DNA of 40,647 bases from an uncultured Caryophanales bacterium (GCA_947564265.1 CANOBK010000006.1:1-40647), one strand, 5' to 3'; counted from the stretch's first letter, positions 16,990 to 25,441 are shown. The notes: generated by a model from the sequence alone, not told the origin. Numbers and translations are program-made.

Positions 16990-18714
16990 TTAGAAGTACC
17001 AAGAAGAAAACCAAAGCAAGGTATCTAAGTAATTATTAGAAACTGGCATTCCGCTAACTGCTGGATAAAAATAAGTAAAGAATAAGATAACTACTGCAAT
17101 ATAAAATACATAAATGCTATTATTCTTAACCTTTTCCGTCAAGAACTTAATTAATGAAACAATTGCAAGTATCCAGAACGGTAAGGTTGGGAAGAAGTGG
17201 TACATAAACATTACTCTTCCAATAAACATGTATGGAAGCCAACTACATAAGATGAATAATACTACATAAGCATTTTCTTTATCTCTTTTAATTAAAGCAG
17301 AGATTAAAGCAAAGATACTTCCTAGAATTCCTATCCACCAAATCGCAGGATTTCCAATTCCAGTAATTGTTCCACGCATTGTACTACCTAAGTATCCAAC
17401 ATAATACCAAACAGGTTTCTGCATCATTGGCCAGGTAAACCATTTTGAAGTAAATGGATGTGTTTCGGTTAAAGTTGAATGGTATCCATACATATCATTC
17501 ATTTGTTGGAATACTTTAGAAACACTATTTACATTTCCAGGATATACATTTGGAAATAGTATATAAGAAAGGAAATAAATCAAAACTGGTACTATTACAA
17601 ATACAAGAACACAATATCCTAAAATCTGTAACATTTCTTTTTTATTCTTTTCTGTATTTCTTCTTCGATAAATATATTTAAAGAAGAAGTCAACAAAGAA
17701 TGCAATCGCAAGTGCTAACCCTGCATAAAGGCCTGTCCACTTTGTCGCAATACTACATCCAACAAACAATCCAGAAAGACCTAAATATAAGAATTTTTTA
17801 CGAATCGAATCTTTTTTCTCCAACAAGATGTATTTAAACATAAATAGCGCTGATAACATAATGAATAATACTAAGAAAGTATCTACCGTCCCCATTCTTG
17901 ATTGGGCGAAATGGAAATTATCAAACATCATGAGAAGAGCTGCTAAAAGTCCATAACGACGATCTTTAAAAATGGTTTTTCCTAACGCATACATTACTGG
18001 TATCATTAAAATACCTGCAAGATTTCCCATTAATCGATAAAAGAATGGTGCCATTCCAAAGATTGCAACAGGAATTGCTTGAATTAATTTACCTAGTGGT
18101 GGATGAACCCATTCCATCGCATTCATTCCATGAACGTATTCATAGGCACTTCTCGCAAAATAAATCTCATCAAAATAAGCACTGTTCAAATAACTAATTG
18201 TAGCAGGAACCATTTTTGGTTCATCGACAAGAGAGGTTGCCTGTTCATTAGAAGCAATTGCTGTTATTTTAGCTCCATAATTATCATAAAGTTGAATTTC
18301 ACCAAGAGACACTCCCTCCTCTTGTGAAATCAATTTAATAAACCTTACATCTTGGTTAATTTCGAAATCATCCCAAGCAAATGACATCCCTTGTTCTGCC
18401 TGTGTAATATAATTGTATGTTTCATTATCCGTTGAACCGTAAATATCATATTTTCCGTTGATATTTCCTGCGTACATTCGAATCTTTGAAATACCTTGTG
18501 CAGTATCCCCTACACTAAAAATTGCTTCATCCCCTACAGATTGAAACTGATAAAAAGTTTGAGGATTTTTTAAAGAACCAAGATTGGTAAAGGAAATGAT
18601 TCCATAAATCAAAACAAGAATTCCTATAATGATCCAATCAGTTTTATGTAGTTCTCTTGTTGTATCACTGAATTTACTCCAAAACTGACCAAACTTTGAT
18701 TTTTCTTTTTTCAT
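16990..18714 (-). CDS. PMT-like phospholipid-carrier glycosyltransferase with discoidin-like insert
   Basis: This is a polytopic glycosyltransferase of the dolichyl-phosphate-mannose-protein mannosyltransferase (GT39, PMT) superfamily, expected to transfer sugar from a polyprenyl-phosphate donor to exported protein or envelope glycan. After the first helix (DWIIIGILVLIYGIISF, about 25-41) an exported domain of about 120 residues (KIRMYAGNINGKYDIYGSTD, FIKLISQEEGVSLGEIQLYD) resembles an F5/8 type C (discoidin) beta-sandwich. The PMT signature region EWVHPPLGKLIQAIPVAIFG and many further helices follow. The ATG at 18714 has AGGAGG 6 nt upstream and gives 574 residues. A longer frame back to 18822 lacks such a site. 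Acceptors may include the nearby Thr-rich surface proteins, which is inference. Confidence 0.88.
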   Translation of the reverse strand: MKKEKSKFGQFWSKFSDTTRELHKTDWIIIGILVLIYGIISFTNLGSLKNPQTFYQFQSVGDEAIFSVGDTAQGISKIRMYAGNINGKYDIYGSTDNETYNYITQAEQGMSFAWDDFEINQDVRFIKLISQEEGVSLGEIQLYDNYGAKITAIASNEQATSLVDEPKMVPATISYLNSAYFDEIYFARSAYEYVHGMNAMEWVHPPLGKLIQAIPVAIFGMAPFFYRLMGNLAGILMIPVMYALGKTIFKDRRYGLLAALLMMFDNFHFAQSRMGTVDTFLVLFIMLSALFMFKYILLEKKDSIRKKFLYLGLSGLFVGCSIATKWTGLYAGLALAIAFFVDFFFKYIYRRRNTEKNKKEMLQILGYCVLVFVIVPVLIYFLSYILFPNVYPGNVNSVSKVFQQMNDMYGYHSTLTETHPFTSKWFTWPMMQKPVWYYVGYLGSTMRGTITGIGNPAIWWIGILGSIFALISALIKRDKENAYVVLFILCSWLPYMFIGRVMFMYHFFPTLPFWILAIVSLIKFLTEKVKNNSIYVFYIAVVILFFTYFYPAVSGMPVSNNYLDTLLWFSSWYF

Positions 18715-18818
18715 AAATAGCCTCCTATCATCTATAATGATATCAAAAAAAGAAAGTTCTTGAAAGATAAATTCGTGATTTTTTTCTGTTTTTTTGTAAA
18801 ATAAAAAAGAAAATCCCA

Positions 18819-19212
18819 TCATACGATAAAATTGTTCTTTATTTTTATTTTGTTTGATTCTCTTTCACTGCTACTTGTACCACAGTCAAATTCGGGTAGC
18901 AATTGTCATTTATATAATTTAAGTTTAGATGACTTATTTCATCATTTTACATATACTGAATTTCCTAATTCTGTTACTAAATTGGGGCTTAGAGTATTAT
19001 CTGTGTCAGAATCTAAATAATCTTCTTCTATGGATACCACAATCGGATGGCATGTCCATATAACTCTTCTGTTTTTTCTAAAGACTTTTTAATGGATATT
19101 GCTCCAGTCATTACATTACAAATCAGGAGTACTGCTATAAATAAAATAACAGATCTACTAAACCTTTTTCTAATACTTAATAAACTTCTATTTATAAAAT
19201 TATAAAACTCAT
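18819..19212 (-). pseudogene. Degraded N-terminal fragment of an ABC transporter permease (MacB/FtsX-like)
   Basis: An ATG at 19212 has AAAGGG 8 nt upstream but hits a stop within 7 codons. One base of frameshift restores a convincing N-terminus (FINRSLLSIRKRFSRSVILF, then IAVLLICNVMTGAISIKKSL), typical of MacB-type ABC permeases: basic start, first membrane helix, then extracellular region. A second frameshift near 19055 leads to PIVVSIEEDYLDSDTDNTLS and VTELGNSVYVK, followed by several in-frame TGA codons before homology fades (LLPEFDCGTSSSERES). The remaining permease is missing. It follows the sigma/anti-sigma pair closely, which suggests it was the operon's third gene. Family assignment rests on sequence feel, not a search. 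Confidence 0.65.
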
Positions 19213-19272
19213 AAATATTTCCCTTTCTTATAATTTTTCAAAAAAGAAAAGCAAAATTTTTTTGCATATTCT

Positions 19273-19986
19273 TTAAATAATAGATTTTAATAAAGTTATT
19301 AATTCCTCTTCCGTTATCCCAGAAGTCTCTATATCATAATTTATATTATTCTTTTTATAAATTACTAGATAGGAACTACTATATTTAGAAATTAACAAGT
19401 CTGTATCATTTACTCTTGATTCCTTATCATTGGTGTTATCAAAACGATAATCTCTTATAGGTAAACCAATTTCTGAAATTGAAATATTTATATGGTATCC
19501 TTCAACAGATTCATAATTTAAAACATAATCATGTAAGATATTATAATTATGAGTTTCCTTATTTTCTCTAATATAAAGTGCATAGGAACTTTCAAATGTA
19601 TACCTTTCAGGCACTTTCAAGTTTTGTAAGTTAAATTTATTTACAATACTTTCTTCCTTTACATCCTCACTATCAGCATCTATTCTTGCATCTATTTTTA
19701 CACTTCCAGACATATCTTGATTACTTCTCTCGTTAATAACTATTTTATCTCCTAATTTATTATCTTGTTCTTCTACTCGTTGATTTTGGAAATTATTAGA
19801 ACTATTATTTTGTATCATAAATACTCCACCTATAACAAGAGCTAAAGATAAGACTGGAGCTACTGCATACTTAAAAACTTTATTCACTTTTTTTCTTTCC
19901 TCCATTTTTTCTAATATTTTTTTATAATTTTCTTCTTTATCAAATTCCTTAGAGTACATCTCTTTAAATATCTTTTTGTTGGACAT
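19273..19986 (-). CDS. Probable membrane-bound anti-sigma factor
   Basis: The gene follows an ECF sigma factor. The cytoplasmic N-terminus (about 40 residues, MSNKKIFKEMYSKEFDKEEN) is followed by one membrane helix (about 39-58, YAVAPVLSLALVIGGVFMIQ) and an extracellular Asn/Asp-rich domain of about 175 residues with GYHINISISEIGLPIRDYRF. This is the layout of DUF4179-type and related anti-sigma regulators. No zinc-binding HxxxCxxC motif is seen. The ATG at 19986 lies one base after the sigma stop. A second ATG at 19998 overlaps the sigma gene, but its GAAGGG is immediately adjacent, so the internal one is preferred. It would hold the sigma factor at the membrane until an envelope signal arrives. 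Confidence 0.7.
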   Translation of the reverse strand: MSNKKIFKEMYSKEFDKEENYKKILEKMEERKKVNKVFKYAVAPVLSLALVIGGVFMIQNNSSNNFQNQRVEEQDNKLGDKIVINERSNQDMSGSVKIDARIDADSEDVKEESIVNKFNLQNLKVPERYTFESSYALYIRENKETHNYNILHDYVLNYESVEGYHINISISEIGLPIRDYRFDNTNDKESRVNDTDLLISKYSSSYLVIYKKNNINYDIETSGITEEELITLLKSII

Positions 19987-19987
19987 A

Positions 19988-20524
19988 TTAATTACCATCC
20001 CTTCTTCTGAATTCTCGTAATTCTCTTAAAGTCCTATATAAACAATTCTTTATATATGATTCACTTACATCTAAAACATTTGCAATTTCTTTTATTGTAA
20101 AGTCCATATTGTAATATAAATAAAATATTTTTTGAATAATCATTTTCTTTTTCTTTAACTCTTCCCAAATAATTTCTAAATCCACATTATTAATAATCAT
20201 TTTCTCTATATCTATTTCACTTGGAATATTATCAATGAATTCTAGTTCTTTATCATCTTTAGCATTTAGGGAAATTGTTTTAAACTTATGAAACCAACCA
20301 TAATAGTTGCTGATTTCCTTTTTTGCAATACCAATAATATATGATTCAATATTTTTAATTTCATCTAACCTATCTATTTTCTTATATAGTGAAATATAAA
20401 TTTCTTGAATAATATCATTTACATCTTCCATATTAGAACATTTACATACTACAAATTTCAGTACTTTGTTGTAAGTCTTATCATATATATTTTTAAATTT
20501 TTTAAGGTTTATTTGATCGATCAC
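19988..20524 (-). CDS. ECF-type RNA polymerase sigma factor
   Basis: The 178-residue product has the two-domain layout of extracytoplasmic-function sigma factors. Region 2 lies near residues 10-75 (NMEDVNDIIQEIYISLYKKI binds -10 DNA). Region 4 lies near 120-170 (FTIKEIANVLDVSESYIKNC and LYRTLRELRE, a helix-turn-helix for the -35). The start is GTG at 20524 with AGGTGA 5-6 nt upstream. It is coupled to the anti-sigma gene. A TGAAAC-type element upstream suggests self-activation. The original target probably included the ABC permease whose remnant follows. Confidence 0.9.
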   Translation of the reverse strand: MIDQINLKKFKNIYDKTYNKVLKFVVCKCSNMEDVNDIIQEIYISLYKKIDRLDEIKNIESYIIGIAKKEISNYYGWFHKFKTISLNAKDDKELEFIDNIPSEIDIEKMIINNVDLEIIWEELKKKKMIIQKIFYLYYNMDFTIKEIANVLDVSESYIKNCLYRTLRELREFRRRDGN

Positions 20525-20538
20525 TTTATCACCTCACT

Positions 20539-20571
20539 ATTATAGTCCCTAGTTTTTTAAAAAAAGTTTCA
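20539..20571 (-). promoter_or_regulatory. ECF-type promoter of the sigma factor operon
   Basis: TGAAAC (20566-20571), a 16-nt spacer and GGGACTATAAT (20539-20549) read toward the sigma gene. TGAAAC/TGCAAC at -35 is the common element of Bacillota ECF promoters. The TATAAT itself is 21 nt from TGAAAC and lacks a sigma-A -35, so autoregulation by the ECF factor is the better reading. Confidence 0.6.
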
Positions 20572-20599
20572 AAATTTTTAAATAACTGGAGTTTTAATT

Positions 20600-20670
20600 A
20601 AAAAAGCAAACCATAAATATGATCTGCTCTATAAATTGACTATCTAAGTTTTGTCAATACTAAATTTATA
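20600..20670 (-). ncRNA. Candidate small RNA or attenuator upstream of the ECF sigma gene
   Basis: An extended -10 (TGGTATAAT, 20676-20684) is followed about 10 nt later by a hairpin (ATTGAC/GTCAAT, 20635-20658). An intrinsic terminator comes next: 10 bp with two G-U pairs, GCAGATCATA/TATGGTTTGC at 20606-20627, then six T residues. The expected transcript is about 70 nt. A TTGACA lies inside the first hairpin, so other readings are possible. The promoter has no clear -35. Confidence 0.3.
20606..20627 (-). terminator. Intrinsic terminator upstream of the ECF sigma promoter
   Basis: The stem is GCAGATCATA with TATGGTTTGC, 10 bp including two G-U pairs, a tight loop, and TTTTTT immediately after on the minus strand. 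It insulates the ECF promoter from upstream transcription. Confidence 0.65.
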
Positions 20671-20676
20671 TAAACA

Positions 20677-20741
20677 TTATACCACGACTAAAATCACGAA
20701 AATAGGCAATTTTTTTAAATTTTCGTGTACATTAATCGCAT
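20677..20741 (-). pseudogene. Remnant start of a small membrane protein gene
   Basis: A strong TTGGAGGTAA site precedes ATG at 20741, but the frame stops after 8 codons (MRLMYTKI). Restoring one base at the T/A homopolymer gives MRLMYTKILKKLPIFVILVV, a basic start plus hydrophobic segment, before a stop at 20677. This looks like the surviving front of a signal-anchored protein. Alternatively the 8-codon frame could be a leader peptide. The 9-bp inverted repeat CACGAAAAT/ATTTTCGTG (20695-20703 and 20719-20727) lies across it. Confidence 0.3.
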
Positions 20742-20792
20742 TTTTATTACCTCCAATTCCTTGTCGCACATATTCGTTTTAAAACGAAAAAA

Positions 20793-20828
20793 AGACCTAG
20801 ATGTGTGATAATTCAACACTCTAAGTCT
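20793..20828 (-). terminator. Terminator after ppdK
   Basis: AGACTTAGAGTGT (minus strand, 20816-20828) pairs imperfectly with ACACATCTAGGTCT (20793-20806) and is followed by TTTTTTTCG. The nearly 135-nt stretch between the ppdK stop and this hairpin holds an open frame without a start (IIITKDDILRYSDKIHECKN...EPILVDIYI), possibly a gene tail left by deletion. Confidence 0.7.
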
Positions 20829-20962
20829 CTTTTATATATAAATATCTACAAGAATTGGTTCTTTTAGCTTAGCATTTTTACATTCATGTATTTTATCAGA
20901 ATATCTTAAAATATCATCTTTTGTAATGATTATGCGGGTTAAGAACACATCTATATCTTGCT

Positions 20963-23593
20963 CTAATTTTGCTCCCCAGATTTGATTGCGGCTTGTGCTG
21001 CTGCAAGTCGAGCTAGTGGTACACGATAAGGACTACAAGATACATAAGTAAGTCCAATCTCATGACAGAATTCTACAGTTGATGGATCTCCTCCATGTTC
21101 TCCACAGATACCAAGTTTAATATTTGGTCTTGTTTTCTTTCCTTTTTCAATCGCAATTTTCATAAGTTCTCCTACACCTTCTTGATCAACTTTAGCGAAT
21201 GGATCACTTTCAAAAATTGATTTTTTGTAATAGTCATCTAAGAACTTACCAGCATCATCTCTACTAAATCCATACGTCATTTGTGTTAAGTCATTTGTTC
21301 CAAATGAGAAGAATTCAGCATCTTCTGCGATTTTATCAGCTGTTAAGGCCGCTCTTGGAATTTCAATCATCGTTCCTACAGAATATTTTAGTTTTGCTTT
21401 CTGTTCTTTAATGATACTATCCGCTGTTTCACATACGATGTTTTTTACGAATTTTAATTCTTTCGTATCTCCAATTAATGGAATCATGATTTCTGGTTCT
21501 ATATTAAGACCTTCTTTATTTACATTGATAGCAGCTTCAATGACAGCTCTTGTTTGCATTTTGGCAATTTCTGGATAAGTGACAGCCAAACGACATCCAC
21601 GATGACCCATCATTGGGTTGAATTCTTTTAAAGATTCTACTCTATTTTTCAGTGCTTCAAATGTCATCCCCAAACTTTTAGCAAGTGGTTTGATTTCTTC
21701 ATCGGTATGAGGTAAGAACTCATGAAGTGGTGGATCTAAGAAACGAATCGTAACTCCATATCCATCCATTACTCTAAATAACTCTTCAAAGTCATCTCTT
21801 TGATATGGAAGAATTTTAGAAAGTGCCTCTTCTCTTGCTTCTAAAGTTTCAGCAGTAATCATACGACGGAAATTGAAGATTCTTTCTTCATCAAAGAACA
21901 TGTGTTCTGTACGACAAAGTCCAATTCCTTCGGCTCCAAAATCACGTGCAACTTTGGCATCTTTTGGATTATCTGCATTCGTACGAACTTTTAATTTACG
22001 AACACTATCTGCCCATCCCATAAATGTTTCAAAGTCTCCTACGATTTCAGGATCTACTGTTTTAATTTGTTCTCCATAAACGTTTCCTGTTGAACCATCT
22101 AAGCTCATCCAGTCTCCTTCATGGAACGTTTTTCCGTCTTTGGTTGTTACTGTTTTCTTATCTTCGTCGATTCTTAATTCTCCACAACCAGAAACACAAC
22201 AGGTTCCCATACCACGCGCAACAACAGCTGCATGGGAAGTCATTCCTCCACGAATCGTTAAAATTCCGTGTGCTAAGTTCATTCCCTCAATGTCCTCTGG
22301 AGAAGTTTCTAAACGAACTAATAATAAGTCTTTTTCTCCTGCTTCATGCGCTTTCATCACATCTTCTGCTGTAAAATAGATTTTACCAGTAGCAGCACCA
22401 GGAGAAGCAGCAAGTCCTTTGGCAATTACCTTGGCAGCTTTTAAACTTTCCGCATCAAAGTTAGGATGTAATAACTGATCTAGTTGTTTTGGTTCTACTT
22501 TTAGAATTGCTTCTTCTTTCGTTAGCATTCCTTCACTTACTAAATCAACTGCAATTTTTAACGCAGCAGGAGCTGTTCTTTTTCCATTTCTTGTTTGAAG
22601 CATAAATAATTTTCCATCTTCAATCGTGAATTCCATATCCTGCATATCACGATAATGGTTTTCCAAAATATCACAAATTCGAACAAATTCATTATAACAT
22701 TCTGGCATTGTTTCTTTTAATGTCTCAATCGGTTGTGGTGTACGGATTCCTGCAACAACATCTTCTCCTTGTGCATTCATTAAATATTCACCGAATAGTG
22801 CTTTTTCTCCTGTTGCTGGATTTCTTGTAAATGCAACACCTGTTCCAGATGTTTCTCCACGATTTCCATAAACCATTTCTTGTACATTGACTGCTGTTCC
22901 CCAACTACCTGGAATATCATTCAGTCGTCGATAAGTAATGGCACGATCATTATTCCAACTTCTAAATACCGCTTTAATCGCTTCCATCATCTGAACTTTA
23001 GGTTCTTGTGGGAATTCATTTCCTGCATGTTTTTTGTATTCTTCTTTATAGATATTAACAACTTCCATTAAATCTTCTGCTGTTAATTCTGTATCATAAG
23101 TAACATTTTTTTCTTCTTTAATCTTATCGAAAAGTCTTTCAAATGAACTCTTAGGAAATCCCATAACAACATCTGCAAACATTTGAATAAATCTACGATA
23201 AGAGTCATAAACAAATCTTGGATTATTCGTTACTTTACTAAATCCTTTTGCCACTTCATCGTTCATTCCTAGATTCAAAACAGTATCCATCATTCCAGGC
23301 ATACTTGCTCTGGCACCACTACGAACAGATACTAATAATGGATTTTCAGAGTCCCCTAATTTCTTTCCTGTAATTTTTTCTAATTCTTCTACTTTTTCTT
23401 CAATTTCTTTGACGATTTCAGGAGCAATTTCCTTCCCATCTTCATAATACTTCGTACAAGCTTCGGTTGTTACAGTAAATCCTCTTGGTACTGGAAGCCC
23501 AATCCCTGTCATTTCAGCAAGATTGGCACCTTTTCCTCCTAAGAGGTTACGCATATCTTTGTTTCCTTCACTAAATAAATAAACGTATTTCAT
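20963..23593 (-). CDS. ppdK: Pyruvate, phosphate dikinase
   Basis: PPDK interconverts pyruvate, ATP and phosphate with PEP, AMP and pyrophosphate. In anaerobes it often serves glycolysis as a PPi-saving pyruvate kinase. All three domains are present: an N-terminal ATP-grasp (SEGNKDMRNLLGGKGANLAE, SVRSGARASMPGMMDTVLNL), the swivelling phosphohistidine domain (GGMTSHAAVVARGMGTCCVS, catalytic His near residue 455), and the C-terminal PEP/pyruvate barrel (GICGEHGGDPSTVEF). It is full length (876 residues). An ATG at 23602 has its GAAAGG immediately adjacent. ATG at 23593 is 9 nt from the site and matches the usual MKYVYLFSEG start. A TATACT (23625-23630) with a weak -35 may be its promoter. Confidence 0.97.
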   Translation of the reverse strand: MKYVYLFSEGNKDMRNLLGGKGANLAEMTGIGLPVPRGFTVTTEACTKYYEDGKEIAPEIVKEIEEKVEELEKITGKKLGDSENPLLVSVRSGARASMPGMMDTVLNLGMNDEVAKGFSKVTNNPRFVYDSYRRFIQMFADVVMGFPKSSFERLFDKIKEEKNVTYDTELTAEDLMEVVNIYKEEYKKHAGNEFPQEPKVQMMEAIKAVFRSWNNDRAITYRRLNDIPGSWGTAVNVQEMVYGNRGETSGTGVAFTRNPATGEKALFGEYLMNAQGEDVVAGIRTPQPIETLKETMPECYNEFVRICDILENHYRDMQDMEFTIEDGKLFMLQTRNGKRTAPAALKIAVDLVSEGMLTKEEAILKVEPKQLDQLLHPNFDAESLKAAKVIAKGLAASPGAATGKIYFTAEDVMKAHEAGEKDLLLVRLETSPEDIEGMNLAHGILTIRGGMTSHAAVVARGMGTCCVSGCGELRIDEDKKTVTTKDGKTFHEGDWMSLDGSTGNVYGEQIKTVDPEIVGDFETFMGWADSVRKLKVRTNADNPKDAKVARDFGAEGIGLCRTEHMFFDEERIFNFRRMITAETLEAREEALSKILPYQRDDFEELFRVMDGYGVTIRFLDPPLHEFLPHTDEEIKPLAKSLGMTFEALKNRVESLKEFNPMMGHRGCRLAVTYPEIAKMQTRAVIEAAINVNKEGLNIEPEIMIPLIGDTKELKFVKNIVCETADSIIKEQKAKLKYSVGTMIEIPRAALTADKIAEDAEFFSFGTNDLTQMTYGFSRDDAGKFLDDYYKKSIFESDPFAKVDQEGVGELMKIAIEKGKKTRPNIKLGICGEHGGDPSTVEFCHEIGLTYVSCSPYRVPLARLAAAQAAIKSGEQN

Positions 23594-23641
23594 GTCACTC
23601 ATCCTTTCTTTTATTGACCCTTTTAGTATAAAAAAAAAATG

Positions 23642-23677
23642 CTAGTAAAACAATAGAATTTTCTACTTTTTTACTAG
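23642..23677 (-). terminator. Terminator after the Xer recombinase gene
   Basis: A perfect 9-bp stem, CTAGTAAAA (minus strand, 23669-23677) with TTTTACTAG (23642-23650), has an A/T-rich loop and is followed by CATTTTTTTTT. It lies between xerC and ppdK. Confidence 0.8.
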
Positions 23678-23696
23678 ATTTTACATCACTTCTTAT

Positions 23697-24632
23697 TTAA
23701 CCTTCTTTTTTCCTAGCTCTAGGGTGTGTCTTTAAATAGATTTCTTTGATTCTATCATTAGTAATATGTGTATAAACACTCGTCGCACTCAAACTATCAT
23801 GTCCTAGTAGTTGTTGTACTGAAAGGAGATCACAACCTTCATTTAATAAATGTGTTGCAAAACTATGACGAATCATATGAGGAGAAATATGCTTGGTAAT
23901 GGATGTTTTTTGAATAATTTCTTCTAAGATTTGCTCTACTCTACGAACCGTTAATTGTCCTCCCCTTCGATTGAGAAACAGATAAGAAGAGTTTTTTAGA
24001 TTCATGGAAGTTCTACCATGTTCTAAGTAATATTTTAATCGATTCAAAGTAATCTTATTAAAGTAAGCAATTCTCATCTTATTCCCTTTTCCTAAAATTC
24101 GAATCGTTTTATCAGAAAAAGAAATATCCTCTAATTTAATATTTACAAGTTCACTTACACGAACCCCTGTCGCATAAAGCATTTCTAAGATTAAAGCATT
24201 TCTTTGTCCAAGATCAGTCGAACAATCTGGAACTTGAAACATTTCTTCTAGCTCGTTATATTCAAAATATTTGGGTAATTTTTTTTCTTTTTTTGGTAAA
24301 ACCAGAAGTGAAAATGCACTATTATCTGTTACTCTTATATTAGATAAATAACGATAGAAGCTACGAATCGAAGAAATTTTTCTAGAAATAGTAGTTGCCT
24401 TTTCTTTTTTATCTTCGTATAAATAGAGAAGATATTTTTTTGCTTCTTTATAAGTAATATCTAAGTAAGAGAAATGATAATACTCACAAAAACCCAAAAA
24501 CTCAGATAAATCTTCTTCATAACTGATTCTAGTATCTAAAGAATAATTTTTTTGGATTTTTATATAATCTAGAAAGCCATCTAAGTTTGTACAACCATTA
24601 AAATAAGAACGATAGGATTCAATTTTCTCCAT
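23697..24632 (-). CDS. xerC: Tyrosine recombinase of the XerC/XerD type
   Basis: This is a site-specific recombinase expected to resolve chromosome dimers at dif with FtsK. Residues 1-110 form the SAM-like core-binding domain (YSLDTRISYEEDLSEFLGFC). The catalytic domain shows the full set: Arg158 (YATGVRVSELVNI), Lys185 (GKGNKMR), His252 and Arg255 (PHMIRHSFATHLL), His278 (LLGHDSLSATS) and the nucleophile Tyr287 (VYTHI). Its 311 residues match XerC/D length. No phage or transposon genes are near, which favours a housekeeping Xer over an integrase. XerC versus XerD versus XerS cannot be settled here. It overlaps the upstream gene by 14 nt. Confidence 0.85.
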   Translation of the reverse strand: MEKIESYRSYFNGCTNLDGFLDYIKIQKNYSLDTRISYEEDLSEFLGFCEYYHFSYLDITYKEAKKYLLYLYEDKKEKATTISRKISSIRSFYRYLSNIRVTDNSAFSLLVLPKKEKKLPKYFEYNELEEMFQVPDCSTDLGQRNALILEMLYATGVRVSELVNIKLEDISFSDKTIRILGKGNKMRIAYFNKITLNRLKYYLEHGRTSMNLKNSSYLFLNRRGGQLTVRRVEQILEEIIQKTSITKHISPHMIRHSFATHLLNEGCDLLSVQQLLGHDSLSATSVYTHITNDRIKEIYLKTHPRARKKEG

Positions 24633-25389
24633 ATGTTTTCACCATTTCTTTGATTTCATCTTCCTCTAAAAATTCTTCTCTTTCTTCTCCTATGGAATTT
24701 TCCCAGAGACAATTGTATCTGGTTACGATCCCATCTTCATTATCTTTATAAATGATAACTCCTGTATCAGGAAGAATCGTTGGTTTTTTTACTGATTCTT
24801 TTTTTAGAGTAGGATTGGTTGGCTTTCTCTTCCCTTCTAATTTCTTTCGATATATACAAAGAGAACGATAGGTTTTATAACTCTTCATCTCTTTTAAAAT
24901 CTGTCCTTTTAAAACTTCTCTTTCATAGATATCTTCTTCTGATAAAGGAATGATACTTGTATACTTATTTACTTTTTTTAATAATTGATTTTGATATGGA
25001 TAGGACTCTAAAAATTGTTTTCCCTTTTGATCAATATCAGCAAATAAGAATCGTCTCATTTCTATAAAGGAAGGGGAACCTGTAAATATTTGAGGATCCC
25101 ACGAATTATCAATCGCAGAATCCCTAAAAAGAGCAGATAAATAGGGATTTTCAAAACAAACAGAGTAATGATAATTCTTTCCCCGAATCGCAATTACAAA
25201 GCTTTCGATTTCTTCTACTCTTACTCCAGTTAAATAAGGTTCAACAACTCCTAGAAAGTCCCAATAGCTATAGGTATTAGTGAATTTGTCAATATCAGAT
25301 AAACGATTTCCTTCTAAAAAGGAATTTAAAAAATCTAGATTTATTAAGGTACCATCTTTCATTTTTGCCTGTAATTGATATGAATTCAT
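24619..25389 (-). CDS. Unrecognised 256-residue protein coupled to xerC
   Basis: I do not recognise this family. The product appears soluble, with no signal peptide or clear membrane helix. It has an N-terminal mixed region (KMKDGTLINLDFLNSFLEGN, VVEPYLTGVRVEEIESFVIA), a central segment PYLSALFRDSAIDNSWDPQI, a basic helical stretch (KEMKSYKTYRSLCIYRKKLE) and an acidic tail (EEREEFLEEDEIKEMVKTYG). The start at 25389 has AGGTGG 7 nt upstream. Its TGA stop lies inside the first codons of xerC (14-nt overlap), so the two are translationally coupled. A role with the recombinase is possible but unproven. Confidence 0.8.
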   Translation of the reverse strand: MNSYQLQAKMKDGTLINLDFLNSFLEGNRLSDIDKFTNTYSYWDFLGVVEPYLTGVRVEEIESFVIAIRGKNYHYSVCFENPYLSALFRDSAIDNSWDPQIFTGSPSFIEMRRFLFADIDQKGKQFLESYPYQNQLLKKVNKYTSIIPLSEEDIYEREVLKGQILKEMKSYKTYRSLCIYRKKLEGKRKPTNPTLKKESVKKPTILPDTGVIIYKDNEDGIVTRYNCLWENSIGEEREEFLEEDEIKEMVKTYGEN

Positions 25390-25412
25390 CCTAACACCAC
25401 CTTACTATAAAA

Positions 25413-25441
25413 ATTGTAACAAACACTTTTTTGTTTGTAAA
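25413..25441 (-). promoter_or_regulatory. Promoter of the unknown-xerC operon
   Basis: TTTACA (25436-25441), 17-nt spacer, TGTTACAAT with TACAAT at 25413-25418. Each box has five of six consensus bases and the -10 is extended (TGN). It lies 24 nt before the ATG at 25389. Confidence 0.75.

Noticed and set aside
18832..19020. Plus-strand 62-residue open frame
   Set aside because: It is antisense to the permease remnant, with no promoter or ribosome binding site; the minus strand shows the recognisable family.
20695..20727. 9-bp inverted repeat CACGAAAAT/ATTTTCGTG as a dif site or operator
   Set aside because: Its sequence does not resemble a dif site and the 15-nt gap is wrong; it may only be a hairpin within gene debris.
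23697..24632. Phage or island integrase with attachment sites
   Set aside because: No tRNA, phage or transposon genes nearby; length and motifs suit a housekeeping Xer protein.
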